DNA from: Salegentibacter sp. Hel_I_6
GTDB lineage: Bacteria; Bacteroidota; Bacteroidia; Flavobacteriales; Flavobacteriaceae
Assembly (NCBI RefSeq): GCF_000745315.1
Contig: NZ_JQNQ01000001.1
Coordinates: forward strand, 2,852,001 to 2,916,000
DNA: 64,000 bases
Direction of reading: 5' to 3'
In this document: positions 26,462 to 38,000 of the stretch, piece after piece
Position numbering within the stretch: the stretch's first letter is position 1
Layout: the number at the start of each line of letters is the position of its first letter
Program-made: the position numbers and the translations under genes
Notes under the pieces: generated by a model
Databases searched by the model: none
What the model was told of the DNA's origin: nothing
What the model saw: the letters and a program-made list of their open reading frames with translations, nothing else

Positions 26462-27241
26462 ATGAGAATGTCAATAATAACCATTGTTTACAACAGGCGG
26501 TACTGCATTGCCGAATGTATAGAGTCTGTATTAGCTCAAACCTATGATGATATAGAGCACCTTGTAATAGATGGAGGTTCTACAGATGGAACACAACTGG
26601 AAATCGAAAAATATCGTGACAAATTGGGATATTATATATCGGAAAAAGATGAAGGTATTTTTGATGCTTTAAACAAGGGGATTAAAAATGCCACTGGAGA
26701 TATAATAGGGATCCTAAATTCAGACGATTTTTTCTACAAACCTGATACGATTAAAAAAGTGGTTGCAGCTTTTAAAATCTCAAATGCAGATCTTGTATAT
26801 GCGAAAGGGCTATTTGTAGATCAAAAAAATCCTGAAAAAGTCAAACGGATGTATTCTTCTAAGCCATTCAATAAAAGATTTCTGTTTTTTGGTTGGATAC
26901 CATTACATACCACAATTTTCGTTCGTAAGGAGGTTTTTCAAAAATATGGAATGTATAATTCTGGGTATACTATAGCAAGTGATTACGAAATTTCTCTAAG
27001 GTGGTTTCAAAATGATGATATAAAAAAGTATTTCTTAAATGAATGGGTAGTTAAAATGCGTCTGGGCGGCCTAAGCACTTCAATGGAATTACAGATAAAG
27101 AAATCTAAAGAAGATTTAAGGATTATTAGGCTCAATAAGTTAAGTGGTTTTTTCACCCTATTTTGCAAAATTGGGCGCAAAGTTCCCCAGTATTTAATTC
27201 CTCAATTCCGTAGTTTAACAAGTATTTCTCCTAAAACCTGA
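26462..27241 (+). CDS. Family 2 glycosyltransferase (WcaA-like)
   Basis: 259 residues. SIITIVYNRRYCIAECIESV, VIDGGSTDGTQ and ILNSDDFFYKPDT form the nucleotide and metal sites; HTTIFVRKEVFQKYGMYN and ASDYEISLRWFQ are acceptor-side motifs of the colanic-type GT2 group. Being next to the initiating transferase, it may add the second sugar, which is inference from gene order. Confidence 0.9.
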   Translation: MRMSIITIVYNRRYCIAECIESVLAQTYDDIEHLVIDGGSTDGTQLEIEKYRDKLGYYISEKDEGIFDALNKGIKNATGDIIGILNSDDFFYKPDTIKKVVAAFKISNADLVYAKGLFVDQKNPEKVKRMYSSKPFNKRFLFFGWIPLHTTIFVRKEVFQKYGMYNSGYTIASDYEISLRWFQNDDIKKYFLNEWVVKMRLGGLSTSMELQIKKSKEDLRIIRLNKLSGFFTLFCKIGRKVPQYLIPQFRSLTSISPKT

Positions 27242-27286
27242 AAAGCTTTTTTTGGATTTCTCAAGTTTAAAATTTTCAATATAAAT

Positions 27287-28639
27287 ATGAATAAAATGAA
27301 ATGGTCTCCTTTTATAATGCCCTTTTCATTATTGGCACATTTAGTTATAATAAATGTTTTTTTACATTTATTAAATCCTGAATTCTATGCTAATATTCTG
27401 GCTATTGTTGGTTTCAATTTAGCCTGGATATTATCTGCCTTATGTCTTAATTTTTACGTGGTAGAAAGGAAAGAACGCTTTAGAACCAAATTCAACAAAT
27501 TTCTTCGGCATTATCTATTATTCTGTTTAGCATACTTTTCCGTTTTTGCATTTTTAAAATTGGACCTGGTAATAAAGTACCAGGTATTTACCCTGGTATT
27601 TCTCCTATTAATACTAACATTTTATCGCTGGTTCTTCTTTTCCGTAAGGCGACTTTATCGTTTAGAAGGAGGAAATTATCAAAACGTGGTAATAGTGGGA
27701 AATGATAAGAATATGGGGATTATTAGAAAAGTTTTTGATGAACCCGATTTTGGTTACAGGTATAAAGGTTTTTTCCATAATAATAGTTCTGATAAAAAAG
27801 ATTATCTGGGAAATGTGGACTCTTGTTATGATTTTATTTTGGAGAATAACATTGATGAAATTTATTGTATAGTTTCACAGCTTTCTAATGAACAGCTAAA
27901 CCGCTTAATATCTTTTGCCGATAATAATCTTAAGCACCTCAAATTAATACCTGACAATAAAGAGATTTTTACAAGGTCAATGAATGTAGAGCTGTTTGGC
28001 ACTGTTCCGGTTTTAAATCTGAGGAAATCTCCCTTGGAAAAAAATTATGCTAAATACGGAAAACGGATTTTTGATGTCTTATTTTCTATTTTAGTAATAG
28101 TTTTTATACTATCCTGGCTTATACCACTGGTTTTCATCTTAATGAAGATCGAATCGAAAGGGCCACTATTTTTCAAACAGCTTAGGCACGGTTATAACAA
28201 AAAACCATTCTGGTGCTATAAGTTTAGATCTATGACGGTGAATAAACTGGCAGATGAAAGGATGTGTAGCCGAAATGATCCACGTGTGACCAAACTTGGA
28301 AGGATATTAAGAAGAACAAGTGTTGATGAGTTACCTCAATTTATAAATGTGCTAAAAGGGGAAATGAGTGTTGTAGGACCTCGGCCACATATGGAAACTC
28401 ATACTCTGGAATATGCGGGAACAGTAGATAAATATCTGGTTAGACATTTTACAAAACCTGGAATTACTGGTCTGGCACAAATTAAAGGTTATAGGGGTGA
28501 AATATCCTGTAAATCAGATATTATTAACAGAACAAGGTTTGATATTTTTTATCTCGAAAAATGGAATCCTTTGATGGATTTCAAAATCATTTACCAAACC
28601 ATTTACAATGCGATGGTGGGTGACGAAAAGGCCTTCTAA
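27287..28639 (+). CDS. wcaJ: Undecaprenyl-phosphate sugar phosphotransferase (WcaJ-like)
   Basis: 450 residues (a second ATG at 27296 is also possible). Four hydrophobic helices lie in about residues 8-125, then a CoA-binding-like Rossmann region (NVVIVGNDKNMGIIRKVF), and the bacterial sugar transferase domain from about 258: KRIFDVLFSILVIVFIL, YKFRSM, DPRVTKLGRILRRTSVDELP and SVVGPRPHM. It transfers a sugar-1-phosphate, commonly glucose or galactose, to undecaprenyl phosphate to start each repeat unit. The 61-residue protein upstream resembles its N-terminus. Wza and Wzc genes follow. Confidence 0.93.
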   Translation: MNKMKWSPFIMPFSLLAHLVIINVFLHLLNPEFYANILAIVGFNLAWILSALCLNFYVVERKERFRTKFNKFLRHYLLFCLAYFSVFAFLKLDLVIKYQVFTLVFLLLILTFYRWFFFSVRRLYRLEGGNYQNVVIVGNDKNMGIIRKVFDEPDFGYRYKGFFHNNSSDKKDYLGNVDSCYDFILENNIDEIYCIVSQLSNEQLNRLISFADNNLKHLKLIPDNKEIFTRSMNVELFGTVPVLNLRKSPLEKNYAKYGKRIFDVLFSILVIVFILSWLIPLVFILMKIESKGPLFFKQLRHGYNKKPFWCYKFRSMTVNKLADERMCSRNDPRVTKLGRILRRTSVDELPQFINVLKGEMSVVGPRPHMETHTLEYAGTVDKYLVRHFTKPGITGLAQIKGYRGEISCKSDIINRTRFDIFYLEKWNPLMDFKIIYQTIYNAMVGDEKAF

Positions 28640-28682
28640 AAGAAATTGAAACATTACCCAATTCTCTAATCAAAATTATTAA

Positions 28683-29462
28683 ATGAAACTAAATTCTACT
28701 TTCAAACGGCTTTTGCTGTCCGGTATTTTATGCATCTTACTTTATTCCTGCGTTTCTAGAAAAGAGATGGTTTATTTTCAGGAGATAGAGCAATTAAGAA
28801 AAAATGAAGCTAAACGATCCGGTAATAATCTGGAGATACAGCCTGATGATGTGCTTACTATTCGAGTTTCGGCACCGGAACAGGAAGCAGCTTTACCATT
28901 TAACCTTACTAAATCTATTACCTCTCAAGATAGGATAATGGGAGAAGTAGAGCTTGAAACCTATCTTGTTTCGGATGAAGGTACCATAGTTTTTCCTGTT
29001 ATAGGAGAAGTGAAGGTTGAAGGTTATACAAACATTCAACTGGCGAAGAAAATTCAAGATTTGATTGCCGAGTACGTAAAGGATCCAATAGTGAATGTAA
29101 GGATTTTAAATTTTCAAATCACGGTTTTAGGCGAAGTGAAAAATCCCGGGACATTTTTTATTGAAGATGATCACATCAGCATAACCAAAGCTTTAGGTAT
29201 GGCCGGGGATCTCACCATTTTTGGGCAAAGAACAAATATCCTTGTAATGGGTGAAGATGGAGATCATAAAACGTATGCATATCTTGATCTCACCGATGCT
29301 GGAGTGGTCACTAACCCCCATTATTATTTACGACAAAATGATGTTATTTATGTTGAACCACGAGGAACAAGAAGGCAGTCTGCGGGTTCTACCGGTTTAG
29401 CTTCGACTTACCTATCTATTATATCTGTAATTGCCTCACTCATTATCTTAATCACCAAATAA
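28683..29462 (+). CDS. wza: Polysaccharide export lipoprotein (Wza-like)
   Basis: 259 residues. Lipobox LLYSC with Cys23 after a hydrophobic signal (RLLLSGILCILL). The polysaccharide export domain spans about residues 48-145 (IQPDDVLTIRVSAPEQE, LVSDEGTIVFPVIGEVKVEG), an SLBB domain follows at about 150-225 (ITVLGEVKNPGTFFIEDDHI), and a C-terminal helix (about 238-258) is present as in Wza, where it forms the outer-membrane pore. It is shorter than E. coli Wza (379 residues), as is usual in Bacteroidetes. It works with the Wzc gene 8 bases downstream. Confidence 0.94.
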   Translation: MKLNSTFKRLLLSGILCILLYSCVSRKEMVYFQEIEQLRKNEAKRSGNNLEIQPDDVLTIRVSAPEQEAALPFNLTKSITSQDRIMGEVELETYLVSDEGTIVFPVIGEVKVEGYTNIQLAKKIQDLIAEYVKDPIVNVRILNFQITVLGEVKNPGTFFIEDDHISITKALGMAGDLTIFGQRTNILVMGEDGDHKTYAYLDLTDAGVVTNPHYYLRQNDVIYVEPRGTRRQSAGSTGLASTYLSIISVIASLIILITK

Positions 29463-29470
29463 CTCAGGTT

Positions 29471-31840
29471 ATGGAAAACAATATCAATAAAGCTCATATG
29501 GATAGGATCAATATGAGAAAGGAGATAACTAAATACTTAAAAAAATGGCCCTGGTTTATACTATGCATTATTATATGTTGTGCGGCAGGGTATATATATT
29601 TAAGATATACTACCCCTCAATATATTGCCAAAACTCAAATTATTCTCAAAGATGATTCCTCAAAAAATTCTGAATCTGTAATTTTTAAAGATCTGGGTAT
29701 TATGAGTACAGCTGGGACTAAAAGTATAGAGAACGACCTGGGTATTTTGCGTTCGAGACGTCTAATGAATGAGGTGGTTAGATCTTTGAATTTGTATATT
29801 CAGTATTATATTGAGGGCGAGTTCAATGATATTGAACTTTATGAGAATGTTCCTTTTTCAATCCACGTTATGGGGTTTGATGAAAATCTTCTTAAACAAA
29901 ATGGTGGTGGCAGGTTTGAAATTTGGAGATCTTCCAATAAAATATACAAGATTAAAAACCTACAAACAGGAACGATTAAGGAAGAGGAGCCTGGTAACAC
30001 CATAGATTTAGGCTTTGCACAGATAATAATTCGTCCCATGGAAAGTAATAGGGGTTATGAGGGTAAAACCATAGTCCAATTCTCAGAAATTAATAAAATA
30101 GCTGCCAATTATCGAAACAAAATAAATTTTACCCAGGCAGACGAAAATTCCCTCTTGATTGGAATTGAACTTAGTGATCCTGTAAAAGAAAAAGCACGGG
30201 ATATTCTGGATCAATTAATTATGGAGTTCAATAGATCGGCGATAGAAGATAAAAACCTAATAGCCGGGAATACATTTGATTTTATAAATGAGCGCCTGGC
30301 CATTATCAATGAAGAACTGGATTCAGTTGAAACCGGAAAGAAAATTTTCAAACAACAGAATCAACTCACCGATATACACGCTGAATCTCAAATGTTTATA
30401 CAGAATGCGAGTGATTATAATAAAAAGCGACAGGAGATTGGTACGCAACTGGAACTTTCTAACGCGATGCTGGAGTATATTTCTTCAAAATCGGATAGGA
30501 ACCTTTTACCATCTAATTTAGGCCTATCAGAAGGTGGAGTCAACGATCAAATTGATGAATACAATTCGCTTATATTAGATCGCAACAGGCTCCTGGCAGG
30601 ATCCAGTGAAAAAAACCCAATGGTAGTGAAATATAATAGTCAAATAGATCAAATCAAAGCCAATGTGGTACAAAGTTTAAACCAAGCCAGGTCCAATCTT
30701 TTAATTTCACAAGAAGATATTCAACGACAGGCCTCCAGTATTGGTTCTAAAATTTATTCAGTTCCAACAAAAGAACTCCAATACAGGGGGATTGAAAGAC
30801 AACAGAGTATTAAAGAAACTTTGTATTTGTTTTTATTGCAAAAAAGAGAAGAAAATTCGTTGGCCATGGCTATAACTGAACCTAAAGCTAAAATAGTAGA
30901 CCGTGCATATTTCAGCGATTATCCAATTTCTCCTAATTCCAGAAGTGTATATATGGGAACATTTATTTTAGGTTTATTTATACCTTTTTCATTAATCTAT
31001 ATAAATGGTCTTCTTGATAATAAAATAAGAAAGCGAGTAGATATAGAAAGTTTGGCTTCTAATATTCCATTGGTGGGTGAAATTCCAAAAATGACGCAAA
31101 AATTAAGACTTATTAAATCGAATGACCGATCTGTCCTTGCAGAGGCCTTCAGAATTCTGACAACTAATTTACAGTACCTACTAATAACTCAAAAAAATAA
31201 GACCTCGGGTATTACTTTTTTAGTAACCTCTACTATAAAAGGAGAAGGAAAGACATTTACTTCAGTTAATCTTTCCATTACCCTAGCAAATACCTCAAAG
31301 AAAGTTTTACTGATTGGCGGGGATTTAAGAAACTCTAAACTTCAACCGTTTGTAATAAACAAAAGTCAAAAATTAGGATTGTGCGATTACCTGGCAGATG
31401 ATTCCTTAGATCTGGACTGTCTAATTCAAAAATCGAACTTGAACGCTCATTTAGATATTCTTTTAAGTGGGAACTATCCACCCAATCCTTACGAGCTGCT
31501 TAAAACTTCGAAAATGGGGGTTTTGATTGAAAGTATGCAAAAAGAATATGATTATATTGTTATAGATACAGCTCCTTCATTGCTGGTAGCAGATACATTT
31601 TTACTTACCAAGTTTGCTGATATAGTTTTATATATAGTAAAAGCGGGATTTACAGATAAGGAATTACTTGAATTTCCGCAGCGAGCAAAAGAACAGGAAA
31701 AATTTTCAAAGATTGCATTTATCCTCAACCACGTATCCAAAGCCCATTTAGGTTATGGTAATAGTTATGGCTATGGTTATGGTGATGCCAAAGAGCGCTC
31801 CTGGAGCAAAAAATATAAATCTACTGTTTTCGATATTTAA
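29471..31840 (+). CDS. wzc: Polysaccharide co-polymerase/tyrosine autokinase (Wzc-like)
   Basis: 789 residues. A first membrane helix at about 26-45 is followed by a Wzz-type periplasmic domain with long coiled-coil helices (about 260-450), then a second helix at about 497-516 and a cytoplasmic BY-kinase domain from about 545. Walker A is TIKGEGKTFTS, Walker B IVIDTAPSLLVAD, and the A' motif is LLIGGDLRNS, in which the first Asp of the E. coli DxDxR pattern is Gly. The C-terminus has a tyrosine cluster (YGNSYGYGYGDA, then KKYKS), the autophosphorylation site. It controls chain length and export. No matching phosphatase gene is in the window. Confidence 0.94.
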   Translation: MENNINKAHMDRINMRKEITKYLKKWPWFILCIIICCAAGYIYLRYTTPQYIAKTQIILKDDSSKNSESVIFKDLGIMSTAGTKSIENDLGILRSRRLMNEVVRSLNLYIQYYIEGEFNDIELYENVPFSIHVMGFDENLLKQNGGGRFEIWRSSNKIYKIKNLQTGTIKEEEPGNTIDLGFAQIIIRPMESNRGYEGKTIVQFSEINKIAANYRNKINFTQADENSLLIGIELSDPVKEKARDILDQLIMEFNRSAIEDKNLIAGNTFDFINERLAIINEELDSVETGKKIFKQQNQLTDIHAESQMFIQNASDYNKKRQEIGTQLELSNAMLEYISSKSDRNLLPSNLGLSEGGVNDQIDEYNSLILDRNRLLAGSSEKNPMVVKYNSQIDQIKANVVQSLNQARSNLLISQEDIQRQASSIGSKIYSVPTKELQYRGIERQQSIKETLYLFLLQKREENSLAMAITEPKAKIVDRAYFSDYPISPNSRSVYMGTFILGLFIPFSLIYINGLLDNKIRKRVDIESLASNIPLVGEIPKMTQKLRLIKSNDRSVLAEAFRILTTNLQYLLITQKNKTSGITFLVTSTIKGEGKTFTSVNLSITLANTSKKVLLIGGDLRNSKLQPFVINKSQKLGLCDYLADDSLDLDCLIQKSNLNAHLDILLSGNYPPNPYELLKTSKMGVLIESMQKEYDYIVIDTAPSLLVADTFLLTKFADIVLYIVKAGFTDKELLEFPQRAKEQEKFSKIAFILNHVSKAHLGYGNSYGYGYGDAKERSWSKKYKSTVFDI

Positions 31841-32014
31841 TTTTAACCATTTCTTCCATTTTCAGAATTGAACAACCCACTAAATCCTTAGCTGGGAATC
31901 TATAATCTTTATCACCCTAAATAAATAAAAGATTTTTGTGCTAGAGCTCTTCTGGCGTGTATTAATCTACCCCATTTTCAAAATTATCAGGTCATAATTC
32001 TAATTAATTAAAAG

Positions 32015-35000
32015 ATGAAAACTTTATTCTATTCGGTTTTAAAATCCATTCTTTTCATTTCCATTTATCTTATTTTCTACTCCAGTTCTCAACTGAATGC
32101 TCAGAGTTTTTCACAGAATAATATTGACCTTAACGGGAAGGGAACCATCAATAATGGAACTTCCCTAACCTTTGGTCCTGATGGGAGATTATATGTGGCA
32201 GAATATGTAGGGGTGATAAAGGCCTTAACCCTGGAAAGAACTGACGGGGGTTCCTATGTTGTTACTGAAATGGAACAAATTAATGGAATCCAGTCTATAC
32301 AAGGTCACAATGATGATGGTTCGCTTCATCAAAGTACAATGCGCCAAACAATAGGCTTGGAAGTAGTTGGTACTGCAGCCAATCCTGTACTATATGTATC
32401 TACCAGTGATTTTAGAATTGGCGGCGGTGGAGGTGGTGGCAGTGGAGATGTGGGATTAGACACGAATTCCGGTATTATTACCAGGTTTAGTTGGAACGGT
32501 ACCGGATGGGATGTAGTAGATATCATAAGAGGTTTACCACGTTCTGAGGAGAATCACTCTACCAATAACATGGAATTCACTACTATTAATGGGGATGATT
32601 ATTTAATAGTTGCTTCTGGAGGGCATACTAATGCAGGGGGACCCTCAACAAACTTTGCATATACAACAGAGTATGCCCTTTCAGCAGCAATCCTCTCAGT
32701 TAATCTCACGATGCTTGAGAACATGCCTATACAGAATGACAATGGCAGAAAATATATCTACGATCTTCCAACATTAGACGACCCATCCAGACCTAACGTG
32801 AATGGAATAACAGATCCCGATGCACCTGGGTATGACGGGATTGATGTTAATGATCCTTTTGGAGGCAATGATGGGCTTAACCAGGCTATAATCGTACCTG
32901 GGGGGCCTGTTCAAATATTTTCTCCCGGCTACCGTAATGCTTATGACCTCGTAGTTACCGAAAGTGGAGCAGTCTATGTTACAGATAATGGAGCTAATGG
33001 GGGATGGGGAGGCTTTCCTGTAAATGAAGGAGGTGGAGATGCCAATAATGATTATGACCTTGGTGAGCCAGGAAGTTCGTATACCTCAGGAGGTGAAAAA
33101 ATCAATAACAAAGATCATCTAAGTCTGGTAACTTTGGATATAAAGTCTTATCAATTTGGTAGTTTTTATGGTGGGCATCCTACTCCCGTAAGGGCAAATC
33201 CATATGGGGCAGGTTTATATACAAACCCGGCGGTAACAGGTACTGAAGGAGCTATATTTCGTACTTTAATTTATCACCCAAATAAAGATACAGATGGATT
33301 TACCTCTGATCCTGAATTGGGACTCCCAGCCAATTGGCCTCCCGTTCAGGTTGCAAATCCCGTAGAGGGAGATTATCGAGGCCCCGGAGATCCAAATCCC
33401 GATGGTCCAGAAGATGAATTAGTAACCATTTGGGGTACCAATACAAATGCTATAGATGAATATACTGCTTCCAACTTTAATGGGGCTATGAAAGGAGATC
33501 TTATCGCAGGAGTGAACACTGGAGTTTTAAGACGCGTTCAACTCAATGAAGACGGAAGTCTCAAAGAACTTACCCCATCATTTGCCTCTGGTATTGGTGG
33601 AGACGCCCTGGGTGTAGCCTGTAATGGGGATAATGATATTTTTCCAGGAACAATTTGGGTGGTAACCTTAAATGGAAAACTAGTTGTTTTTGAACCTCAG
33701 GACTTTGGTATATGCTTACAGCCTGAAGATGAAGGTTATGATCCCCTGGCAGATTATGATGGCGATGGTTATACCAATCAGGATGAAATAGACAATGATA
33801 CAGATCATTGTAATGGAGGGTCCCAGCCTAATGACCATAATAAAACAGCAGGTGCCCCTTTAATTTCAGACCTTAATGATCTTGATGATGATAGTGATGG
33901 AATTCCAGATGCTCAAGATCCCTTCCAATTAGGAAATCCATTGGAAAGTAGTAGTGATGCTTTCAGTCTACCGGTAATTAATGAACTTTTTTCCAGCAAT
34001 CCAGATCTCCAGGGGTATATGGGGCTTGGATTAACAGGCCTAATGAATAACGGTGATCCGAATCCCAACTGGCTGAACTGGATGGACAGGCGGGATGACG
34101 CGAGTGAACCAAATCCAAATGATATTTTAGGAGGAGCCATTGGTGCAATGACTATGCAAATGACGGCCGGAACAGCACTGGGTACCAATAACAATCAGGA
34201 AAAAGGCTTTCAGTATGGAGTTAGGGTTGACCAGTCTAAAGGAGTTTTTACAGTGACTGGCGGACTATTTAATTTTAATGATCCGTTGCAGTTATATGGT
34301 CATTCGAGCACTCCGAACGGGGAATTAGGAATATTTATAGGAACAGGTTTTCAGGACAATTATATAAAATTTGTTTTAACAAAGAGTGGGCTGACCATAC
34401 AGCAGGAAATCAATGATGTGCCATTGGATCCATTATTAATAACTGTCCCTGAGCAAAATAGGCCGGATTCCGGAGCAGCTCTTTTTTACGTGATTGATCC
34501 TGTCTCAGGAAATATTGACTTCGAGTATACATTTGATAATGGGCCTCGCATTTCAGCTGGTTCCCTTGTGGCCCAGGGAGCTATTCTGGAGGCTATTCAA
34601 AGCTCCGCAAAGGATTTGGCAGTCGGTTTAATAGGAACTTCCAATGCACCAGGAGTAGAATTAGAGGGGACATGGGATTATCTTCACGTAACAGGAAGTG
34701 CTCCATATATAATAGAAGAACTCCCGGAAATCACCGAAATTATCGGAGCAGTAAACGAAACTATAGATTTGAATAATTATTTTAATGATGATTATGGAAC
34801 TAACAACCTTCAGTTTTCCATAGTTAATAATTCAAACCCTGCAATTGAAGCTTTTATTGTGGAAAACATTTTAGAAATACGCTTTCCACCTACACCTACA
34901 GTTTCTGATATTACCATACGTGCTACAGATTCCGATAACCTATTTGTTGAGCAAACATTTAAGGTTACGGTAAATGAAGCTCCTATTTCAAATATTTTGT

Positions 35001-38000
35001 ACCGTATCAATGCCGGTGGGCCAACTATTATATCTCTTGATGGAGAGGTAGATTGGGAAGCAGATACTTCCGGGGAGAATTCTCCATACCTTACTGAAGC
35101 CGGAGGGAATAATACCAGTGGTTTCAGTATCAACAATTATTCTGAAGAAATAGATCTTAGCACTACACCAACAAGTATCTTTAATACAGAACGTTCTGAT
35201 AATGTGTCAGGTCCGCCCAATGTAACCTATTCCTTTCCTGTAGAGCAGGGAAATTATGAAGTTCGATTATATATGGGTAATGGGTATCATGGTACCTCAG
35301 ATCCTGATGAGAGAATATTCGATGTTGAAATTGAAGGCATTACGCATCCGGAAATTAAAGATATTGACCTTTCTGGCACTTTCGGGCATCGCACCGGTAC
35401 TGTTATAACTAAAATAGTAGAGGTGAATGATGGTTTTTTGGACATAGCTTTATTGCACGGACAAATTGAAAATCCACTGATTAACGGAATAGAGATCTTA
35501 GGTTCTTCAAGAAGGGAAACGCCTATTGTGGTTTCCCAAATACCGGATCAATTTAATATTGTTGGGGAGGAACTTGATGGAAGTCTTGCCGTGGAGGCAA
35601 GTGGAGGTGATGGTAATCTTTCATATAGTATTTCTGGGGCACCTTTAGGGATTTTTATTGAACCTACAAATGGACAAATAGGAGGTGCAATTGATATTAA
35701 TGCAAATGATCAAAGCCCATATACCATTACCATTACAATAGATGACGGGGATGACCATTCCAATGATGCAGTAAGCATTTCCTTTATTTGGACCATAACA
35801 GCTGGTGAGCCATACATTGTTCAGGATATACCAGATCTCAATAGATATGTGGATTCTGAAGATGAAACTATTAATTTGAACAATTTTTTTGATGATAATG
35901 CTGGAAGGGAAAATCTATTATATTCTATCGAAGACAATAGTAATACTGCCGTTAATACGGCCATATTAGATAGCCTTTTAAGCATAAGTTTTCCCGCAGT
36001 AGCTGCAATTGCTAATATTACGGTTCGTGCTACAGATGCTGATAATTATTATGTGGAACAGACTTTTAGAGTTACCGTAAATCCACAAACCTCAGATCCT
36101 ACGCCCTCTATTGTGCTATATCGGGTGAATTCTGGTGGTCCTGCAATAACTTCCATAGATAATGAAATAGACTGGGGGGCAGATACTTCTTCGGAAAATT
36201 CTTCGTACTTAATTGAAGCTGCAGGAAATAGTACGGCTAGCTTTAATATGAGTAATTATACAGATGAGGTTAATCTGGAAACTACTCCCACGGGTATTTT
36301 TAACTCTGAAAGGTCAGATCATTCACCGGGTATACCAAATATTACTTATTCCTTTCCGGTAGCTCCCGGTAATTATGAAGTACGCCTTTATATGGGTAAT
36401 GGTTACCACGGAACTTCAAAAACAGGTCAGCGAATTTTTAATGTTGAGGTTGAAGGTATATTGTATCCTGAACTGGAAGGGATCGATATCTCCGATACAT
36501 TTGGTCATAAAGTAGGTGGGGTGATAAGTAAAACAGTGGAAATAATTGACGGTTCCCTGGAGATTTCCTTTCTTCACGGTAGTATTGAAAATCCCTTAAT
36601 TAGTGGAATTGAAATTTTAGGATCCAGCATAATGGGAAATCCAATTTCAATAACAGAAATAGCAGATCAAACAAATGTAATCGGCGATGTTTTGGATGGG
36701 ACTCTTTCAGTTAGTGCCACCGGTGGAGATGACGCTTTGGTGTATTCCATCTCTGGAGCCCCAGCGGGAGTGGTTATCGATGCCTCAACGGGTGTGATTA
36801 GTGGCAGCATAGCCCCTGACGCTGCCAGGGAAACGCCTTATTTGGTAAGCGTAAGCGTAGATGATAGTGATGATGTAACCTCGGATGTGGTAAGCACCAG
36901 CTTTAACTGGACAGTGAGCTCGGGGGCTCCCGTCATCACCACAGCACTTCCAGACCTTGAACGGCTTGTTTCTTCTGCAGATGACAGTATCGATTTAAAC
37001 AATTATTTCGATGATAACGATGGCGTGGAAAATTTGGAATATAGTGTTGAACTTAACAGCGATCCTTCTATAGGGGCTGTGATTATTAATAATGTGCTGA
37101 CCTTGAGCTACCCCGGGGTTCCAGCTTTATCAGAACTAAGCATCAGGGCTACAGATACCTATAGTAATTTTGTAGAACAAAGCTTCCAGGTGAATGTGAT
37201 CGAGGATATTGGAGGAATTGATATACTAGTAGAATCCATAGCCGATCAAACAAACGTAATCGGCGATGTTTTGGATGGGACTCTTTCAGTTAGTGCCACC
37301 GGTGGAGATGGCGCTTTGGTGTATACCATCTCGGGAGCCCCAGCTGGAGTGGTTATCGATGCCTCAACGGGTGTGATTAGTGGCAGCATTGCCCCTGACG
37401 CTGCCAGGGAAACGCCTTATGTGGTAAGCGTAAGCGTAGATGATAGTGATGATATAACCACAGATTCGGTAACCTCTAGTTTTAACTGGACGGTTAGCTC
37501 GGGAGCTCCTGTAATTGTACAAAACCTTCCAGGTCTCCAAAAGTATACTGGGGATGTGGATGATACTTTTGATCTGAACCTTTATTTTGATGATAACCAG
37601 GGTGTCGAGAACTTGGTATACACGGTGGAACTTAATAGCGAACCCTCTATAGGTGCTTCAATATTAGATAATATTCTAAGCTTAAGCTATCCTACGGTAA
37701 CGGCGGTATCTGAGATCACTATTAGAGCTACAGATTCCAATAGTAATTTCGTGGAACAAAGTTTTAATGTCACAGTGATTGAGGAGCCCACAGAATCCGG
37801 AGTATTATACCGTGTAAACTCTGGTGGTCCTGCAATAGCTTCCATAGATGGTGAACTAGACTGGGGCGGAGATACTTCCTCTGAAAATTCTCCTTATTTA
37901 GCAGTATCAGCTGGGAATAACACCGGTAACTTTAGTATGAAGAACTATACAACTGAAGTGGATTTGGAAACGACCCCGACCAGTATTTTTAATACCGAAA

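Noticed and set aside
34810..35136. Minus-strand frame of 108 residues within the giant gene
   Set aside because: It is opposite a malectin-like domain in a long conserved frame; no family resemblance.
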